From Methanoculleus sp. UBA303 (GTDB lineage Archaea > Halobacteriota > Methanomicrobia > Methanomicrobiales > Methanoculleaceae), in assembly GCA_002501655.1 (NCBI GenBank), contig DANY01000002.1, positions 1 through 59,036 of the forward strand: 59,036 bases of DNA, read 5' to 3'. The position numbers were made by a program, and so were the translations under genes. Below, piece by piece: positions 1 to 8,809 of this stretch (its first letter is position 1; every line of letters starts with the position of its first letter). The notes under the pieces were generated by a model. That model did no database searches. It worked only from the letters and a program-made list of their open reading frames with translations, and was not told the origin of the DNA.

Positions 1-86
1 CAGGGATGAACGACAGCCGGAATAGGGTGGGCTTTACCAGAGCCCGATAACGGAAATTTTCGGTCGGATCCACGGAGATCGATTAT

Positions 87-124
87 CAGTTCTCTGCTGA
101 AGCACTACCCGGGGCAGAGAACTG
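87..124. repeat. Perfect 11-bp inverted repeat downstream of phoU
   Basis: Arms CAGTTCTCTGC (87-97) and GCAGAGAACTG (114-124) are exact inverted complements around a 16-nt loop. The repeat lies about 85 bp past the phoU stop codon, so it could be a transcript-end hairpin of the pst operon or belong to a neighbouring gene outside the window. No T-tract follows on either strand. The rest of 1-207 shows no convincing gene. Confidence 0.5.
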
Positions 125-207
125 CCGGGCACGGGTGATGGACATCCCGGATGGCGGCATATCCTGGCTTTCCTGCCCAATTACCCCTGGAGGGGCAAGC
201 AGAAGCC

Positions 208-858
208 CTACTTCACTTCCACCCGCTCGCCGGTGACCATGTAACAGACCTGCTCGGCGATATCACAGGCGTAATCACCGCAGCGTTCCAGGTAGCGTGC
301 GATCATCACATAGTCTATGCATCGGGTGATGTTTTTCGGGTCCTCCATCATGTAGGTGACGCTCTCCCTGAAGATGGCGTACCTGAGGTTGTCCACGACA
401 TTGTCCCGGCGCGACATACCCTCAATGGGCGTAATGTCTTCGGTCCGGTAGGCTCTGAGGGCATCATCGATCATGGCGCAGACCAGATCAGCCATGTGTG
501 GCAGGCCCATCAGGTTCCCGATCTGTGGATTCACTGAGACCTCGTCCACGAGTCTGGCAATATCCTTGCCGTACCGGCCGATACGGAAGAGCGCGACGTT
601 CATCCGGAGTGCACAGATGATAGAACGAAGATCACGTGCCATGGGCTGGTAGAGCGCGATGAGTCGAAGCGCCGCCGCCTCGATGGCGAGGTTCCGCTCT
701 GCGAGTTCCGCCCTCTGTGCATACACGCGCCCTGCAAGTTCGGCATCCCGGTCCTGCAGGGCAGTCATGGAGTTAGAGAGCATGCCGTAGGCGAACGCCC
801 CCTGCGCGAGGACCTGGCCCTTGAGGTCCTTCAGTTCTTCACGAAATTTATCCGCCAT
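208..858 (-). CDS. phoU: Phosphate signalling protein PhoU
   Basis: A 216-residue all-helical protein that matches classical two-repeat PhoU, the regulator that damps the Pst transporter and phosphate signalling. It contains PhoU-type helical patterns (an N-terminal MADKFREEL segment, then a central stretch around PMARDLRSI and a second repeat ending in MMEDPKNI...CDIAEQV). The ATG at 858 is preferred over an in-frame TTG at 873 because the longer form overlaps the end of pstB and adds only five residues. It is the last gene of pstCA-pstB-phoU, 7 bp beyond the pstB stop, so co-transcription and a cytoplasmic role with PstB are likely. Confidence 0.93.
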   Translation of the reverse strand: MADKFREELKDLKGQVLAQGAFAYGMLSNSMTALQDRDAELAGRVYAQRAELAERNLAIEAAALRLIALYQPMARDLRSIICALRMNVALFRIGRYGKDIARLVDEVSVNPQIGNLMGLPHMADLVCAMIDDALRAYRTEDITPIEGMSRRDNVVDNLRYAIFRESVTYMMEDPKNITRCIDYVMIARYLERCGDYACDIAEQVCYMVTGERVEVK

Positions 859-865
859 GGCTATC

Positions 866-1630
866 CTATCCAAAGCGCCCGGTCACGTAATTGTTGGTCA
901 ACTCTTCCTGCGGGTTCTCGAATATCCGGGCGGTCGGCCCGAACTCGACCAGCCTGCCGAGGTACATGAACCCCGTGAAGTCACTGACCCGGGCAGCCTG
1001 CTGCATGTTGTGGGTCACAATCACGACCGTGTAGTGCACTTTGAGGTCGTTGATGAGGTTTTCGATCTTTGAGGTGGCGATGGGGTCGAGCGCGGAGCAG
1101 GGCTCGTCCATGAGGATGATCTCGGGCTCGACCGCAAGCGTCCTTGCGATGCAGAGCCGCTGCTGCTGCCCGCCCGAAAGCCCCATTGCGGAGTCGGAGA
1201 GCCGGTCCGCCACCTCATCCCAGAGAGCAGCCTTCTTCAGGCTCTCCCTGACGATCACATCCAGGACCTTCTTATTACGGGCCCCGTGGACACGAGGGCC
1301 GTAGGCGACGTTGTCGTAGATGGATGAGGGGAAGGGGTTCGGCTTCTGGAAGACCATCCCGATGCGTTTGCGTAAGTCCACGACGTCGCAGTCGGGGTCG
1401 CGGATATCCCTCCCCTCAAAGAGAATCCTGCCTTCTATCCTGACGCCCTCGACGAGGTCGTTGAGCCGGTTGAAACAGCGCAGAAGAGTCGACTTCCCGC
1501 ACCCGGACGGCCCGATCAGTGCAGTGACCTGGTTCCGTGGGAAAGAGACCGACACGTCGCGAAGAGCCTGCTTGTCACCGTAGTAGAGGTTAAGACGTTC
1601 TGCTGTAATGATACAGTTATCTTTCTGCAT
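866..1630 (-). CDS. pstB: Phosphate ABC transporter ATP-binding protein PstB
   Basis: A 254-residue ABC ATPase of the normal PstB length that powers high-affinity phosphate import. Walker [10 protein letters not shown] is at residues 40-48, the signature LSGGQQQR at 151-158, Walker B IILMDEP at 171-177, and the switch histidine at 207 (VTHN). The phrase FQKPNPFP after the Q-loop is typical of PstB. All catalytic positions look intact. The gene starts 6 bp after the fused permease gene and runs into phoU, giving a compact operon. The protein would sit on the inner face of the membrane, bound to the permease. Confidence 0.96.
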   Translation of the reverse strand: MQKDNCIITAERLNLYYGDKQALRDVSVSFPRNQVTALIGPSGCGKSTLLRCFNRLNDLVEGVRIEGRILFEGRDIRDPDCDVVDLRKRIGMVFQKPNPFPSSIYDNVAYGPRVHGARNKKVLDVIVRESLKKAALWDEVADRLSDSAMGLSGGQQQRLCIARTLAVEPEIILMDEPCSALDPIATSKIENLINDLKVHYTVVIVTHNMQQAARVSDFTGFMYLGRLVEFGPTARIFENPQEELTNNYVTGRFG

Positions 1631-1636
1631 TGTGGG

Positions 1637-3598
1637 TCACCACCGGATTGATCTCTGGTAACGGGTCCTGACGAAGATCGCTATCAGGTAGATGGCCGCC
1701 ACCAGCGCGAGGAGGACCAGCGCCGTTCCGTACTGGTTCTCTCGTGCCCCCGGGACGTTGGTTGCAAGGATGAAGAGGTGGTAGGGGAGCGCCATCACCG
1801 GCTCCATCACCGATTCGGGGAGGAAGCGCCGGGAGAAGACGACCGCGGTGAAGAGGATCGGCGCAGTCTCTCCGGCCGCCCGCCCGACGCTGAGGATCGT
1901 GCCGGTCAGGATCCCCGGCACCGCCGGGGGGAGCACGACCCGCCATATTGTCTGCCAGTGCGTCGCTCCGAGAGCGAGGCTCCCCTCTCTGACGCTGCCC
2001 GGGACACTCTTTAGCGCCTCTTCGGTTGTCCTGATGATGGTGGGGAGGACCATCAACCCCAGCGTGATCTGGCCGGCGAGCAGTGATACACCCAGGTTCA
2101 GGTAGAGCACCAGGAACGCGAACCCAAAGAGGCCGAAGACGATGGACGGTGTGCCGCCCAGGAGGTCGACGCCTGCTCTGATGATCCCGGTGATGCGCCC
2201 GCCTCGGGTGTACTCGCGGAGGTAGATGGCGGCGCCGATCCCGATAGGGAGGGCAAAGAGGATGGCGCCCCCGACCAGGTAGAGGGTCCCGAGGATTGCC
2301 GGGCCAATGCCTCCCGCCCGACCGAGGTCGCTTGGTGGGGCAGTCAGGAACTCCCAGGAGAGGGCCGGTGCACCGTTGTAGATGATATCGAAGAGGATGA
2401 TCCCGAGAACGAAGAGCACGATACCGGTGACCGCATACAGGAGCCCGAACGCGATCTTCTGTCTGGTCTTCGGGGAGACCCTGCGCCTGACGCGTACCGC
2501 TCCGAAGAGAGTCACAGCGGCGACGGCGGCAACCAGAACGTCTGTTGCCGCCGCAAGGAGCCCGAGTGTGCCGATGCCGAGAACGGCACGGGCATAAGGT
2601 CTTGCTGTCTCGCCCCTCCCTTTCCGAGCCCGGCGGGTCGCTCCGGTGGTCGCCGTATGCTGTTCGCTGACCCTCACGAGGATGCCCCGTGCGAGGAGGT
2701 TAACTGCAAGGGTGATCGCCAGGAGGACGACTGCGACGCCGAAGAGCGCGTGGTAGTGGGAGCTGCCGACAGCGACCTCGCCCATCTCGATACCCAGCGT
2801 CCCGGTGAGCGTCCGGATGGGAGAGAGAATATTCCAGAGGGGTTCGGGAACGACGCCTGCATTGCCGACCACCATGATCACCGCCATCGTCTCGCCGATC
2901 GCCCGTCCCATCCCGAGGATGATCGCGGCAGTGATGCCGGAGAGCGCTCCCGGGAGTACGACCCCTGCGATCGTCTGCCAGTGTGTCGCTCCGAGCGCAA
3001 GGGATCCCTCCCGGTATGCCCGGGGCACGGCGCTGATCGCATCTTCCGAGACGCTGACGATCGTCGGGAGTGCCATGATGCCGAGCAGGAGAGAGCCGGC
3101 AAGCCAGGTCTCGCCGGACGCGACGTCGAAGGAGATGCGGATCCAGTTGGTCAGCACGATGAGGCCGAAGAAACCGTAGACCACGGAGGGTATCCCCGCC
3201 AGGAGTTCGATGGCGGGCTTTATGGCCCCCTTCATCCAGGACGGCGCAAGCTCGGCGATGAAGACAGCGACCGCGATCCCGAGCGGAATGGCGATCGCCA
3301 TCGCACCGAGCGTGACAAAGAGCGTGCCGACGATCAGCGGGTAGATGCCGTATGCCGGAGGCGCTCCCGTCGGGTTCCAGACGTCTCCGGTGAGGAAGTT
3401 CCAGACCCCGATCTGCTCGAAGATCGGGTAGCCGTTCTTGACCAGGAAGAAGAGAATGAAGAAGATGGCAACGACGGCAAAGATGGCCGTGCAGAACCAG
3501 AGTGTCCGGATGGCTTCTTCGCGAATCTGCCTGGTTCTCTTCCTGAGAGTCTTCCAGAGAGAGCCAGATTTATCCGGGCTGGGCAGTTCTTCGGACAT
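1637..3598 (-). CDS. Fused phosphate permease PstC-PstA
   Basis: A 653-residue membrane protein that contains both Pst permease subunits in one chain. From the chosen ATG, residues 1-310 form a PstC-like half with six predicted membrane segments. A basic linker (about 312-335) and an extra hydrophobic stretch (about 338-367) lead into a PstA-like half (about 380-653). Each half carries the ABC-docking loop with the shared phrase REGSLALGATHWQTI (about 196-210 and 537-551). The ORF stays open upstream to an ATG at 3727, but that adds 43 low-complexity residues; the ATG at 3598 (MSEELPSP) gives a more usual PstC N-terminus. It lies upstream of pstB and phoU; no pstS is next to it. PstC and PstA are normally separate genes. 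Confidence 0.9.
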   Translation of the reverse strand: MSEELPSPDKSGSLWKTLRKRTRQIREEAIRTLWFCTAIFAVVAIFFILFFLVKNGYPIFEQIGVWNFLTGDVWNPTGAPPAYGIYPLIVGTLFVTLGAMAIAIPLGIAVAVFIAELAPSWMKGAIKPAIELLAGIPSVVYGFFGLIVLTNWIRISFDVASGETWLAGSLLLGIMALPTIVSVSEDAISAVPRAYREGSLALGATHWQTIAGVVLPGALSGITAAIILGMGRAIGETMAVIMVVGNAGVVPEPLWNILSPIRTLTGTLGIEMGEVAVGSSHYHALFGVAVVLLAITLAVNLLARGILVRVSEQHTATTGATRRARKGRGETARPYARAVLGIGTLGLLAAATDVLVAAVAAVTLFGAVRVRRRVSPKTRQKIAFGLLYAVTGIVLFVLGIILFDIIYNGAPALSWEFLTAPPSDLGRAGGIGPAILGTLYLVGGAILFALPIGIGAAIYLREYTRGGRITGIIRAGVDLLGGTPSIVFGLFGFAFLVLYLNLGVSLLAGQITLGLMVLPTIIRTTEEALKSVPGSVREGSLALGATHWQTIWRVVLPPAVPGILTGTILSVGRAAGETAPILFTAVVFSRRFLPESVMEPVMALPYHLFILATNVPGARENQYGTALVLLALVAAIYLIAIFVRTRYQRSIRW

Positions 3599-3869
3599 CT
3601 GTGCGATCCCGGACCGGGTATGAGCGGCCGCCTGGCCGGACCCGATCTGTCTCCCCTCGTGGAGCGGTATCGGTATGCCACTGCTCAATGGAGCATCTGC
3701 GTTACGAAGATCGTCTCCCCCGTTCATGGTACCAGGCCGGGACCCATATTCCTCTCAGTGCGGCCGTAAAACCTCGAGCGCTGTGCCGTTCCGGGTCGAC
3801 CACCCATCATCCGGGCCATGCTTACCGGGTGGGAATACCGGATAGATAGGTGTTCTCGAAGGAGACTCC

Positions 3870-3957
3870 ATGAATATATTTACTTCCAGTAAATTCCGGA
3901 GAGATATATATATGTACAGAATGTATATATTCATCCAGCGCCAACGCGTACAAATTC
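3870..3957. promoter_or_regulatory. Divergent promoter with a 17-bp palindrome
   Basis: This AT-rich stretch separates the pst operon from the AbrB-PhoU gene. TATA-like tracts occur at 3902-3913 and 3922-3931; the second fits a start about 5-6 nt before the ATG at 3958. On the minus strand the AT tract near 3871-3882 could serve pst. The perfect palindrome ATTTACTTCCAGTAAAT (3878-3894; 7-bp arms, 3-nt spacer) lies between them and is a good operator candidate. The remaining 3599-3869 shows only an in-frame 5' extension of the permease ORF. Confidence 0.6.
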
Positions 3958-4965
3958 ATGGAGATCAGAAAAGTTCAGATCACAGGGGGCTCGTCATATA
4001 TCGTATCCCTGCCGAAACAGTGGATAAAATCCCTGAATATCCAGAAGAACGATCCGGTAGGACTGATTGTGCAGCCTGATGGTTCACTTATGATCACCCC
4101 GAAGATCAGCGAGGAGTCGGTTCGCCGGACCCGGGTCTTTGAGGTCGGCGCCACGACGGATTGCACCTACCTGCTTCGCCTCCTCGTCGGAGCGTACGTC
4201 GCCGGGTTCACGGTCATCCGCCTCGAATCGAAAGGGCGGCTGCCGCCATTTGTCCTGCAACTGGTCCGGGAGTTCACGCAGATGGCGATCGGGCAGGAAG
4301 TGGTCGGCGAGACGGACTCTTCGATAACGATCAAGGATCTCCTCAACCCTGTAGAGATGCCGTTCGAGAATACCACAAAAAGGATGCATGTGCTGGCACG
4401 GGGCATGCAGCAGGACGCGATGGCCGCCATACGGGGACGCGATGCGGCTCTTGCTGAAGACGTCATCGCCCGGGACACAGAAGTTGACCGGCTGCACTGG
4501 CTCATTGCGCGGCAGGATAACCTGATCCTGACCGATGCCACGCTCTCGCGCCGGATGGGTATCACGGCGACCCAGGCGGCGTATTACTTCCAGGTCAGCA
4601 GGATCATCGAGCGGATAGCCGACCACGCCACCCGGGTAGCATACAATGCTCTCGCCCTAATTGACCGTGAGGCCGAGGCGGCGACGCTCGACCTCATGGA
4701 CGAGGCGAGCACGCTTGCGCTGGATATCTTCTCCTGGAGCATGGAGGCGTTCCATGCGGGAGAGATCAAGAAGGCAAACGCGACGCTCCAGAGGGTGCGC
4801 GACCTTGAGGAGAAGACCCGGGATATCAACACCCGGGTGCTCCAGTTCGAGGCGGTGGAGGCGATCCCCGCGGGGCAGATCGCAGACAGTATCCGGCGTA
4901 TCGGAGAATATTCAGGGGATATCTGTGAAAGCGTCATCAACTATCTCGTCGGGCAGGAGGCCTGA
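3958..4965 (+). CDS. AbrB-PhoU phosphate uptake regulator
   Basis: A 335-residue protein with an N-terminal SpoVT/AbrB-type DNA-binding domain (residues 1 to about 50: MEIRKVQITGGSSYIVSLPK, then a W-I-K-S-L segment typical of swapped-hairpin AbrB folds). It is followed by long helical PhoU-like repeats (about 100-335). This architecture is known in archaea as a phosphate-uptake regulator and is thought to be DNA-binding, unlike classical PhoU. It starts divergently from the pst operon, from which it is separated by a palindromic promoter region, so regulation of pst and of itself is the natural inference. The end is followed by a T-tract. Confidence 0.9.
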   Translation: MEIRKVQITGGSSYIVSLPKQWIKSLNIQKNDPVGLIVQPDGSLMITPKISEESVRRTRVFEVGATTDCTYLLRLLVGAYVAGFTVIRLESKGRLPPFVLQLVREFTQMAIGQEVVGETDSSITIKDLLNPVEMPFENTTKRMHVLARGMQQDAMAAIRGRDAALAEDVIARDTEVDRLHWLIARQDNLILTDATLSRRMGITATQAAYYFQVSRIIERIADHATRVAYNALALIDREAEAATLDLMDEASTLALDIFSWSMEAFHAGEIKKANATLQRVRDLEEKTRDINTRVLQFEAVEAIPAGQIADSIRRIGEYSGDICESVINYLVGQEA

Positions 4966-4991
4966 GGGCCGAAGGGAGCCCGGGTGATCCC

Positions 4992-4997
4992 TTTTTT
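4992..4997 (+). terminator. T6 tract after the AbrB-PhoU gene
   Basis: Six consecutive T residues lie 27 nt past the stop codon, as in archaeal intrinsic termination, which depends mainly on T-runs in the coding strand. It lies between the regulator and the following anion transporter gene, so the latter may have its own promoter or depend on read-through. Confidence 0.45.
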
Positions 4998-5047
4998 CCG
5001 GGCGGACGGCAAACCCTCGATCAGCGCATCCCCCTGCCGGTGGTAAC

Positions 5048-6298
5048 GTGGGCACACTCATACCGATCGTCGTTCTTATCATCGTCTTTCTCCTGATTGC
5101 TGTCCGGAAGGTCGGAGATGTCAACCTCCGCATATGGCAGGTGATGCTCCTTGGTGCGGCCGCCGTCCTGGTGACAGGAGGGATAACGCCGCGGGACGCG
5201 CTCGCGTCCATCAACGTCGATGTAATGCTCTTCCTCTTCTTTATGTTCGTGATCGGGGAGGCGCTCGCAGAGAGCGGCTATCTCTACCACCTCTCATTTC
5301 ATCTCTTCTCCCGGGCAGAATCGGTCCGGCACCTTGTCTTTCTCATTCTCATCGGCGGCGGCGTGCTCTCGGCGCTCCTGATGAACGATACGCTCGCGGT
5401 CGTCGGCACCCCGCTGATGCTCTACTTCGCCCGGCGGCACGGTATCTCCCCGAAGCTCCTGCTACTCGCACTCGCGTTCGCCGTCACGACGGGAAGTGTT
5501 GCAAGCCCCATCGGGAACCCGCAGAACCTTCTCGTCGCACTCTCGGGCGGTGTCGAGAACCCGTTCATCACGTTCCCCCTCTACCTGGCCGTCCCGACGG
5601 TGATATCGCTCCTGCTCGCCTACGGGTTCCTCTGCCGGGCGTTCCCCGGCGAATTCAACGCTACCCCGCTGGTCCACCGTGAGGAGGAGATCCGCGACCC
5701 GGCCCTCGCGGCGCTCTCCCGCCTCTCGCTCACCCTGCTCATCCTCCTGATCGGGGTTAAGGTCATCGCAGCCGTGCTCGTCCCGGACTTCGATATCCGG
5801 CTGACCTGGATCGCAGTCGTTGCGGCCATACCCGTCCTCGCCGGGAGCAGGCGGCGGTTCGAGATCCTCCGCGGGATCGACTGGCCGACACTGGCCTTCT
5901 TCGCCGGCCTCTTCGTCCTTATGGCAAGCGTCTGGCAGTCCGGGTTCTTCCAACCGTTCATCGAGGGGAGTTCCCTCGATCTCGCCGCCGTCCCGGTCAT
6001 AGCCGCGGTAAGCGTCGTCGTCTCCCAGTTCGTCTCGAACGTCCCCTTCGTCGCCCTCTCCCTCCCGGTCCTTGCGCACCTCGGTACCTCCACGGCGGGC
6101 ATGATGGCGCTTGCGGCCGGCAGCACCATCGCCGGAAACATGCTGATCCTCGGGGCGGCAAGCAACGTCATCATCATCCAGGGCGCAGAGAAGGGCGGCG
6201 AGACGCTGACATTTGGGGAGTTTGCCCGGATCGGCATCCCGCTCACCGTCGCCCAGACAGCGGTGTACGTTCTCTTCCTCTCACTCTTCCCGGCGTGA
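5048..6298 (+). CDS. SLC13/ArsB-NhaD superfamily anion transporter
   Basis: A 416-residue polytopic membrane protein with about ten to eleven hydrophobic segments. Two re-entrant-loop signatures of the ion-transporter superfamily are visible: MNDTLAVVGTP with ASPIGNPQN in the first half, and SNVPFVALSLP with AGNMLILGAASN in the second. This places it in the DASS/ArsB/NhaD group, which moves dicarboxylates, sulfate, phosphate or arsenite. Location after a phosphate regulator suggests an inorganic anion but does not prove it. The start is GTG at 5048; no in-frame ATG precedes the first helix. It is convergent with the next gene, 9 bp away. Confidence 0.85.
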   Translation: MGTLIPIVVLIIVFLLIAVRKVGDVNLRIWQVMLLGAAAVLVTGGITPRDALASINVDVMLFLFFMFVIGEALAESGYLYHLSFHLFSRAESVRHLVFLILIGGGVLSALLMNDTLAVVGTPLMLYFARRHGISPKLLLLALAFAVTTGSVASPIGNPQNLLVALSGGVENPFITFPLYLAVPTVISLLLAYGFLCRAFPGEFNATPLVHREEEIRDPALAALSRLSLTLLILLIGVKVIAAVLVPDFDIRLTWIAVVAAIPVLAGSRRRFEILRGIDWPTLAFFAGLFVLMASVWQSGFFQPFIEGSSLDLAAVPVIAAVSVVVSQFVSNVPFVALSLPVLAHLGTSTAGMMALAAGSTIAGNMLILGAASNVIIIQGAEKGGETLTFGEFARIGIPLTVAQTAVYVLFLSLFPA

Positions 6299-6307
6299 GA
6301 GAAAGGA

Positions 6308-7198
6308 TCACGGCCGGCAGGATTCCAGAGACCCTGGTTCAGCATTGAGGTCCAGGTAGAGCGAGCCGAACCTGACCGATGCGACGGCGGCGTGGTCGAA
6401 GGGCGGCGCGAAGACGCGAAGCCCGCGCCCTCCGGGGTGAATCTCCCGGGCGATGCCAAGGGCGAGGGTAAAGTTCTCCGGGTCGTTGAGGGAGACCAGC
6501 CGTCGCTCGACCCCGCGGGGGTTCTTCAGGTCGGGCACCCGGCCCTGGAGCCCGAGCCCCCGGAGCAGGACCTCCTGCAGCCGGCCGTCGGCAAAATAGG
6601 CCGCGAAACGCTCCTCTCGGTAGCGCCGCCGCCTGGCTGCAGTCCGGGCGACGGCCGCCGGAGATATGGGGATCCGGTGGATCGCAACCCCCGGGTGCCG
6701 GGCGAAACTTGCGAGCAGCCGCTCCAGTTCCCGCCCGCGCTGGAGGGCAACGATCCGGGTAGGAAGGAGCAGGTCGATCATCTGAAACTGGAACTCGGTG
6801 CCCACCCCGCCGAAGACAAGGCCGGGCGAGTCGATGACAGTGGCGCCGGCCGAAAGTTCGGCGGCCTTCTCGACAAGGCGCTTTGCGCCCGTCAGCGTCT
6901 GGATGAAGTGGCCGCCTGGAGACGTTGAACCGACGAACCGGAGGTAGGTACGGCCGGACGACTCCGGTGGGCCAGGATACAGGACCATCCCCTCGGTCGT
7001 CGGCGGGCCGATCCAGGATTGTCCGGTGTCGCAGTCGACGTATGCCGTCCTCATGCGGGGTGCCGTCTCCTCGACGAGGTAGCGGCAGAGCGTCGTCTTT
7101 CCGCTATCCGTCGGCCCGACGACGTATACACGCTCCGGAGTATCCCCCTCCGCGAGCGCCGCGGCGAGGTCCTCCCATCCTTCCCCGATATCGATCAT
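6308..7198 (-). CDS. Clp1/Grc3-type polynucleotide 5'-kinase
   Basis: A 296-residue P-loop protein. Walker A GPTDSGKTT occupies residues 28-36, followed by VDCDTGQSWIGPP, the Walker B-like element of the Clp1/Grc3 kinase family, and TVIDSPGLVFG further on. Archaeal members phosphorylate 5'-hydroxyl ends of RNA or DNA and have been linked to RNA processing and repair. The C-terminal part is compatible with the family's accessory beta domain. It is a single-gene unit, divergent from the thioredoxin-fold gene. The ATG at 7198 begins MIDIGEGW; no strong ribosome site is visible. Confidence 0.85.
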   Translation of the reverse strand: MIDIGEGWEDLAAALAEGDTPERVYVVGPTDSGKTTLCRYLVEETAPRMRTAYVDCDTGQSWIGPPTTEGMVLYPGPPESSGRTYLRFVGSTSPGGHFIQTLTGAKRLVEKAAELSAGATVIDSPGLVFGGVGTEFQFQMIDLLLPTRIVALQRGRELERLLASFARHPGVAIHRIPISPAAVARTAARRRRYREERFAAYFADGRLQEVLLRGLGLQGRVPDLKNPRGVERRLVSLNDPENFTLALGIAREIHPGGRGLRVFAPPFDHAAVASVRFGSLYLDLNAEPGSLESCRP

Positions 7199-7317
7199 GG
7201 GTCTTCCGAGAGGAGGTATTGCGGCTCACAGGTAAGTGCCTGACGTAACGTGCTTGCAGCCTGCGGGTGCCGCCGCCAGACATAGGCTTTATCAGGGGTT
7301 CACCCCATGGGCAGGCC

Positions 7318-7839
7318 ATGAACGGAACAGCAGCAACCACTGAGCCGGTGCCTGCGGCCCTCGGCAGGACGTTTCCCACCCTTATGGCCACATCGATCAC
7401 GGGGAGAGTCGTCACCCTTCCCGACGATGCGAGAGGCGACGCCTCGCTCATTGTCCTCGTCTTCCTTGAGTCGACCTCGCCGATGGCGGAGTCCTGGAGC
7501 GGCTCCTTTGCCGGGGCGTTCACCGAGAATTCCCGCGTGACGACGTACCTGGTCTCGGTGGTCGGCGACAGCCTCATCGGCAGGTCCCTTGCCGACCGTA
7601 TCCACCAGGGGCTGCGGGGCGGTGTCCCTCCCGCGAAGCACGACCTGGTGCTGACCATACCCGGGGATATCGAACGATGCCGGCGGGCTTACGGGATCGA
7701 TGACCCGTCGCTTGCCTACATATACCTCCTGGACGGCCGCGGCATCATACGCTGGATGGAGAAGGGAACGGCCACACCGGAGGCCCTCGGCACCCTGCTG
7801 GATATGGCCCGCGGGATGCTCCAACCGCTCCAGGAGTGA
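7318..7839 (+). CDS. Thioredoxin-fold protein resembling ATP10
   Basis: A 173-residue soluble protein. The order LGRTFPTLMATSITG ... LIVLVFLESTSPMAESWSGSF ... YLVSVVGDSLIG ... YIYLLDGRGIIRW follows a peroxiredoxin/TlpA-like thioredoxin fold and resembles the ATP10 family, which assists F1Fo-ATPase assembly in mitochondria. No CxxC redox pair is present, so a thiol-oxidoreductase role is unlikely. ATG 7318 (MNGTAATTE) is preferred to the earlier in-frame start at 7267, which adds 17 unconserved residues. The family assignment is by pattern only. Confidence 0.6.
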   Translation: MNGTAATTEPVPAALGRTFPTLMATSITGRVVTLPDDARGDASLIVLVFLESTSPMAESWSGSFAGAFTENSRVTTYLVSVVGDSLIGRSLADRIHQGLRGGVPPAKHDLVLTIPGDIERCRRAYGIDDPSLAYIYLLDGRGIIRWMEKGTATPEALGTLLDMARGMLQPLQE

Positions 7840-7985
7840 TCGCGGGTGGCCCTGGCGCCGTCAGAGGAGCAGTCCGGCTCCTCCGGCGAAGATCATCAGG
7901 AGGAGGGGCTGCCCCTCATGACGGTGAATACGGACGACGTCGACCGGGGCCAGAACCCATTCTCCGGCTGTCCGGCAAAAGCGGG

Positions 7986-8462
7986 TTATAAGTTTTTTAA
8001 CGCAACAATATCGGTCACGCCGGTAAGTTTCCAGATATTTGAGCGCTCTTCTGAGGCGATTGACTCAAGCGGCTCTTCGGGTTTGTGGCCGAGCGCGGCA
8101 AGGATATTCTGCGAGAGGTTATGCGCCCGTATCATGCTCACGAACTTCTCCCTGATGATCTTCTTCTCGATAGCGTCCTCAAGCTGCACCAGGTAACCCT
8201 GCATCGTCACGAAGGTGTAGCAGGAGAGGTCACTTGAGTATTTCTCAATCTCGACTGAGACGTATGGGTGCTGCCGGAAGAGGTCGTTCTTCCTGCCGTA
8301 CTTGGTCGCGAGGAAGTAGAGAAACTTCCCGTCGAAGACATACAGAAACGGGGCAATATACGGGTACTTGCTCCCCTGAAATGCTATACGGCTGATAAAC
8401 CCTTCTTCAATGAGTTTGTCATACTCCGCTTTATCCATGTTCGGGATCTTCACGATCTCCAT
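7986..8462 (-). CDS. Pyridoxamine 5'-phosphate oxidase-like flavin-binding protein
   Basis: A 158-residue split-barrel protein of the PNPOx-like/NimA group. The signature runs MDKAEYDKLIEEGFISRIAF ... YPYIAPFLYVFDGKFLYFLATKYGRKNDLFRQHPYVSVEIEKY, typical of FMN- or F420-binding family members. The ATG at 8462 is preceded by GAGGATG at good spacing, while the ORF extends to 8573 without support. A TATA-like CCTATATGTA (about 8495-8504, minus strand) lies 35-40 nt upstream. The C-terminal half is helical and less conserved. Substrate is not evident. Confidence 0.82.
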   Translation of the reverse strand: MEIVKIPNMDKAEYDKLIEEGFISRIAFQGSKYPYIAPFLYVFDGKFLYFLATKYGRKNDLFRQHPYVSVEIEKYSSDLSCYTFVTMQGYLVQLEDAIEKKIIREKFVSMIRAHNLSQNILAALGHKPEEPLESIASEERSNIWKLTGVTDIVALKNL

Positions 8463-8809
8463 CGAGCATCCTCTTATCCCGATAACCTGTGAGAGTACAT
8501 ATAGGTTTCCCCTGGCGGGCTTACCATCACTTTGTTCAGGCAAAATGCCCGCTGATTGCCATCCTGACGACAAAATCGCCTGTCATTCCCCTTCGGCCAG
8601 GCCCATCGGGAGCCTCCCTTCTCCGGAAGGCGAGGTTATGCCCGCCCGCCCTTCGCACAATTCTGCCGCGATCAGGACTCTTCGGGCAGCCCTTTCTCCC
8701 CGAACTACGGCAGGTGGATACCGGCCGATATCGGAAACAGTTTCTTTACAGGGGCTCTTTTTTCAAACAGATAATATAATAATATTTATATTTATCAACC
8801 GGAAGAAAA
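8463..8809. promoter_or_regulatory. Divergent intergenic region
   Basis: No convincing gene. The left end holds the minus-strand TATA element of the flavin-binding gene. The right end (8775-8800) is a strongly AT-rich tract containing AATATTTATATTTAT about 20-35 nt before the ATG at 8810, a good promoter for the secreted protein gene. The middle is GC-rich and featureless to me. Confidence 0.5.

Noticed and set aside
183..196. Small CCCCTGGAGGGG hairpin, with similar sequences near 13798 and 45499
   Set aside because: Four-base stems in a GC-rich genome; one copy is in a coding region, so recurrence is likely chance.
2657..3769. Long plus-strand open frame (370 codons) opposite the permease gene
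   Set aside because: Shadow of the GC-rich coding strand; acidic and basic low-complexity, no domain, no ribosome site.
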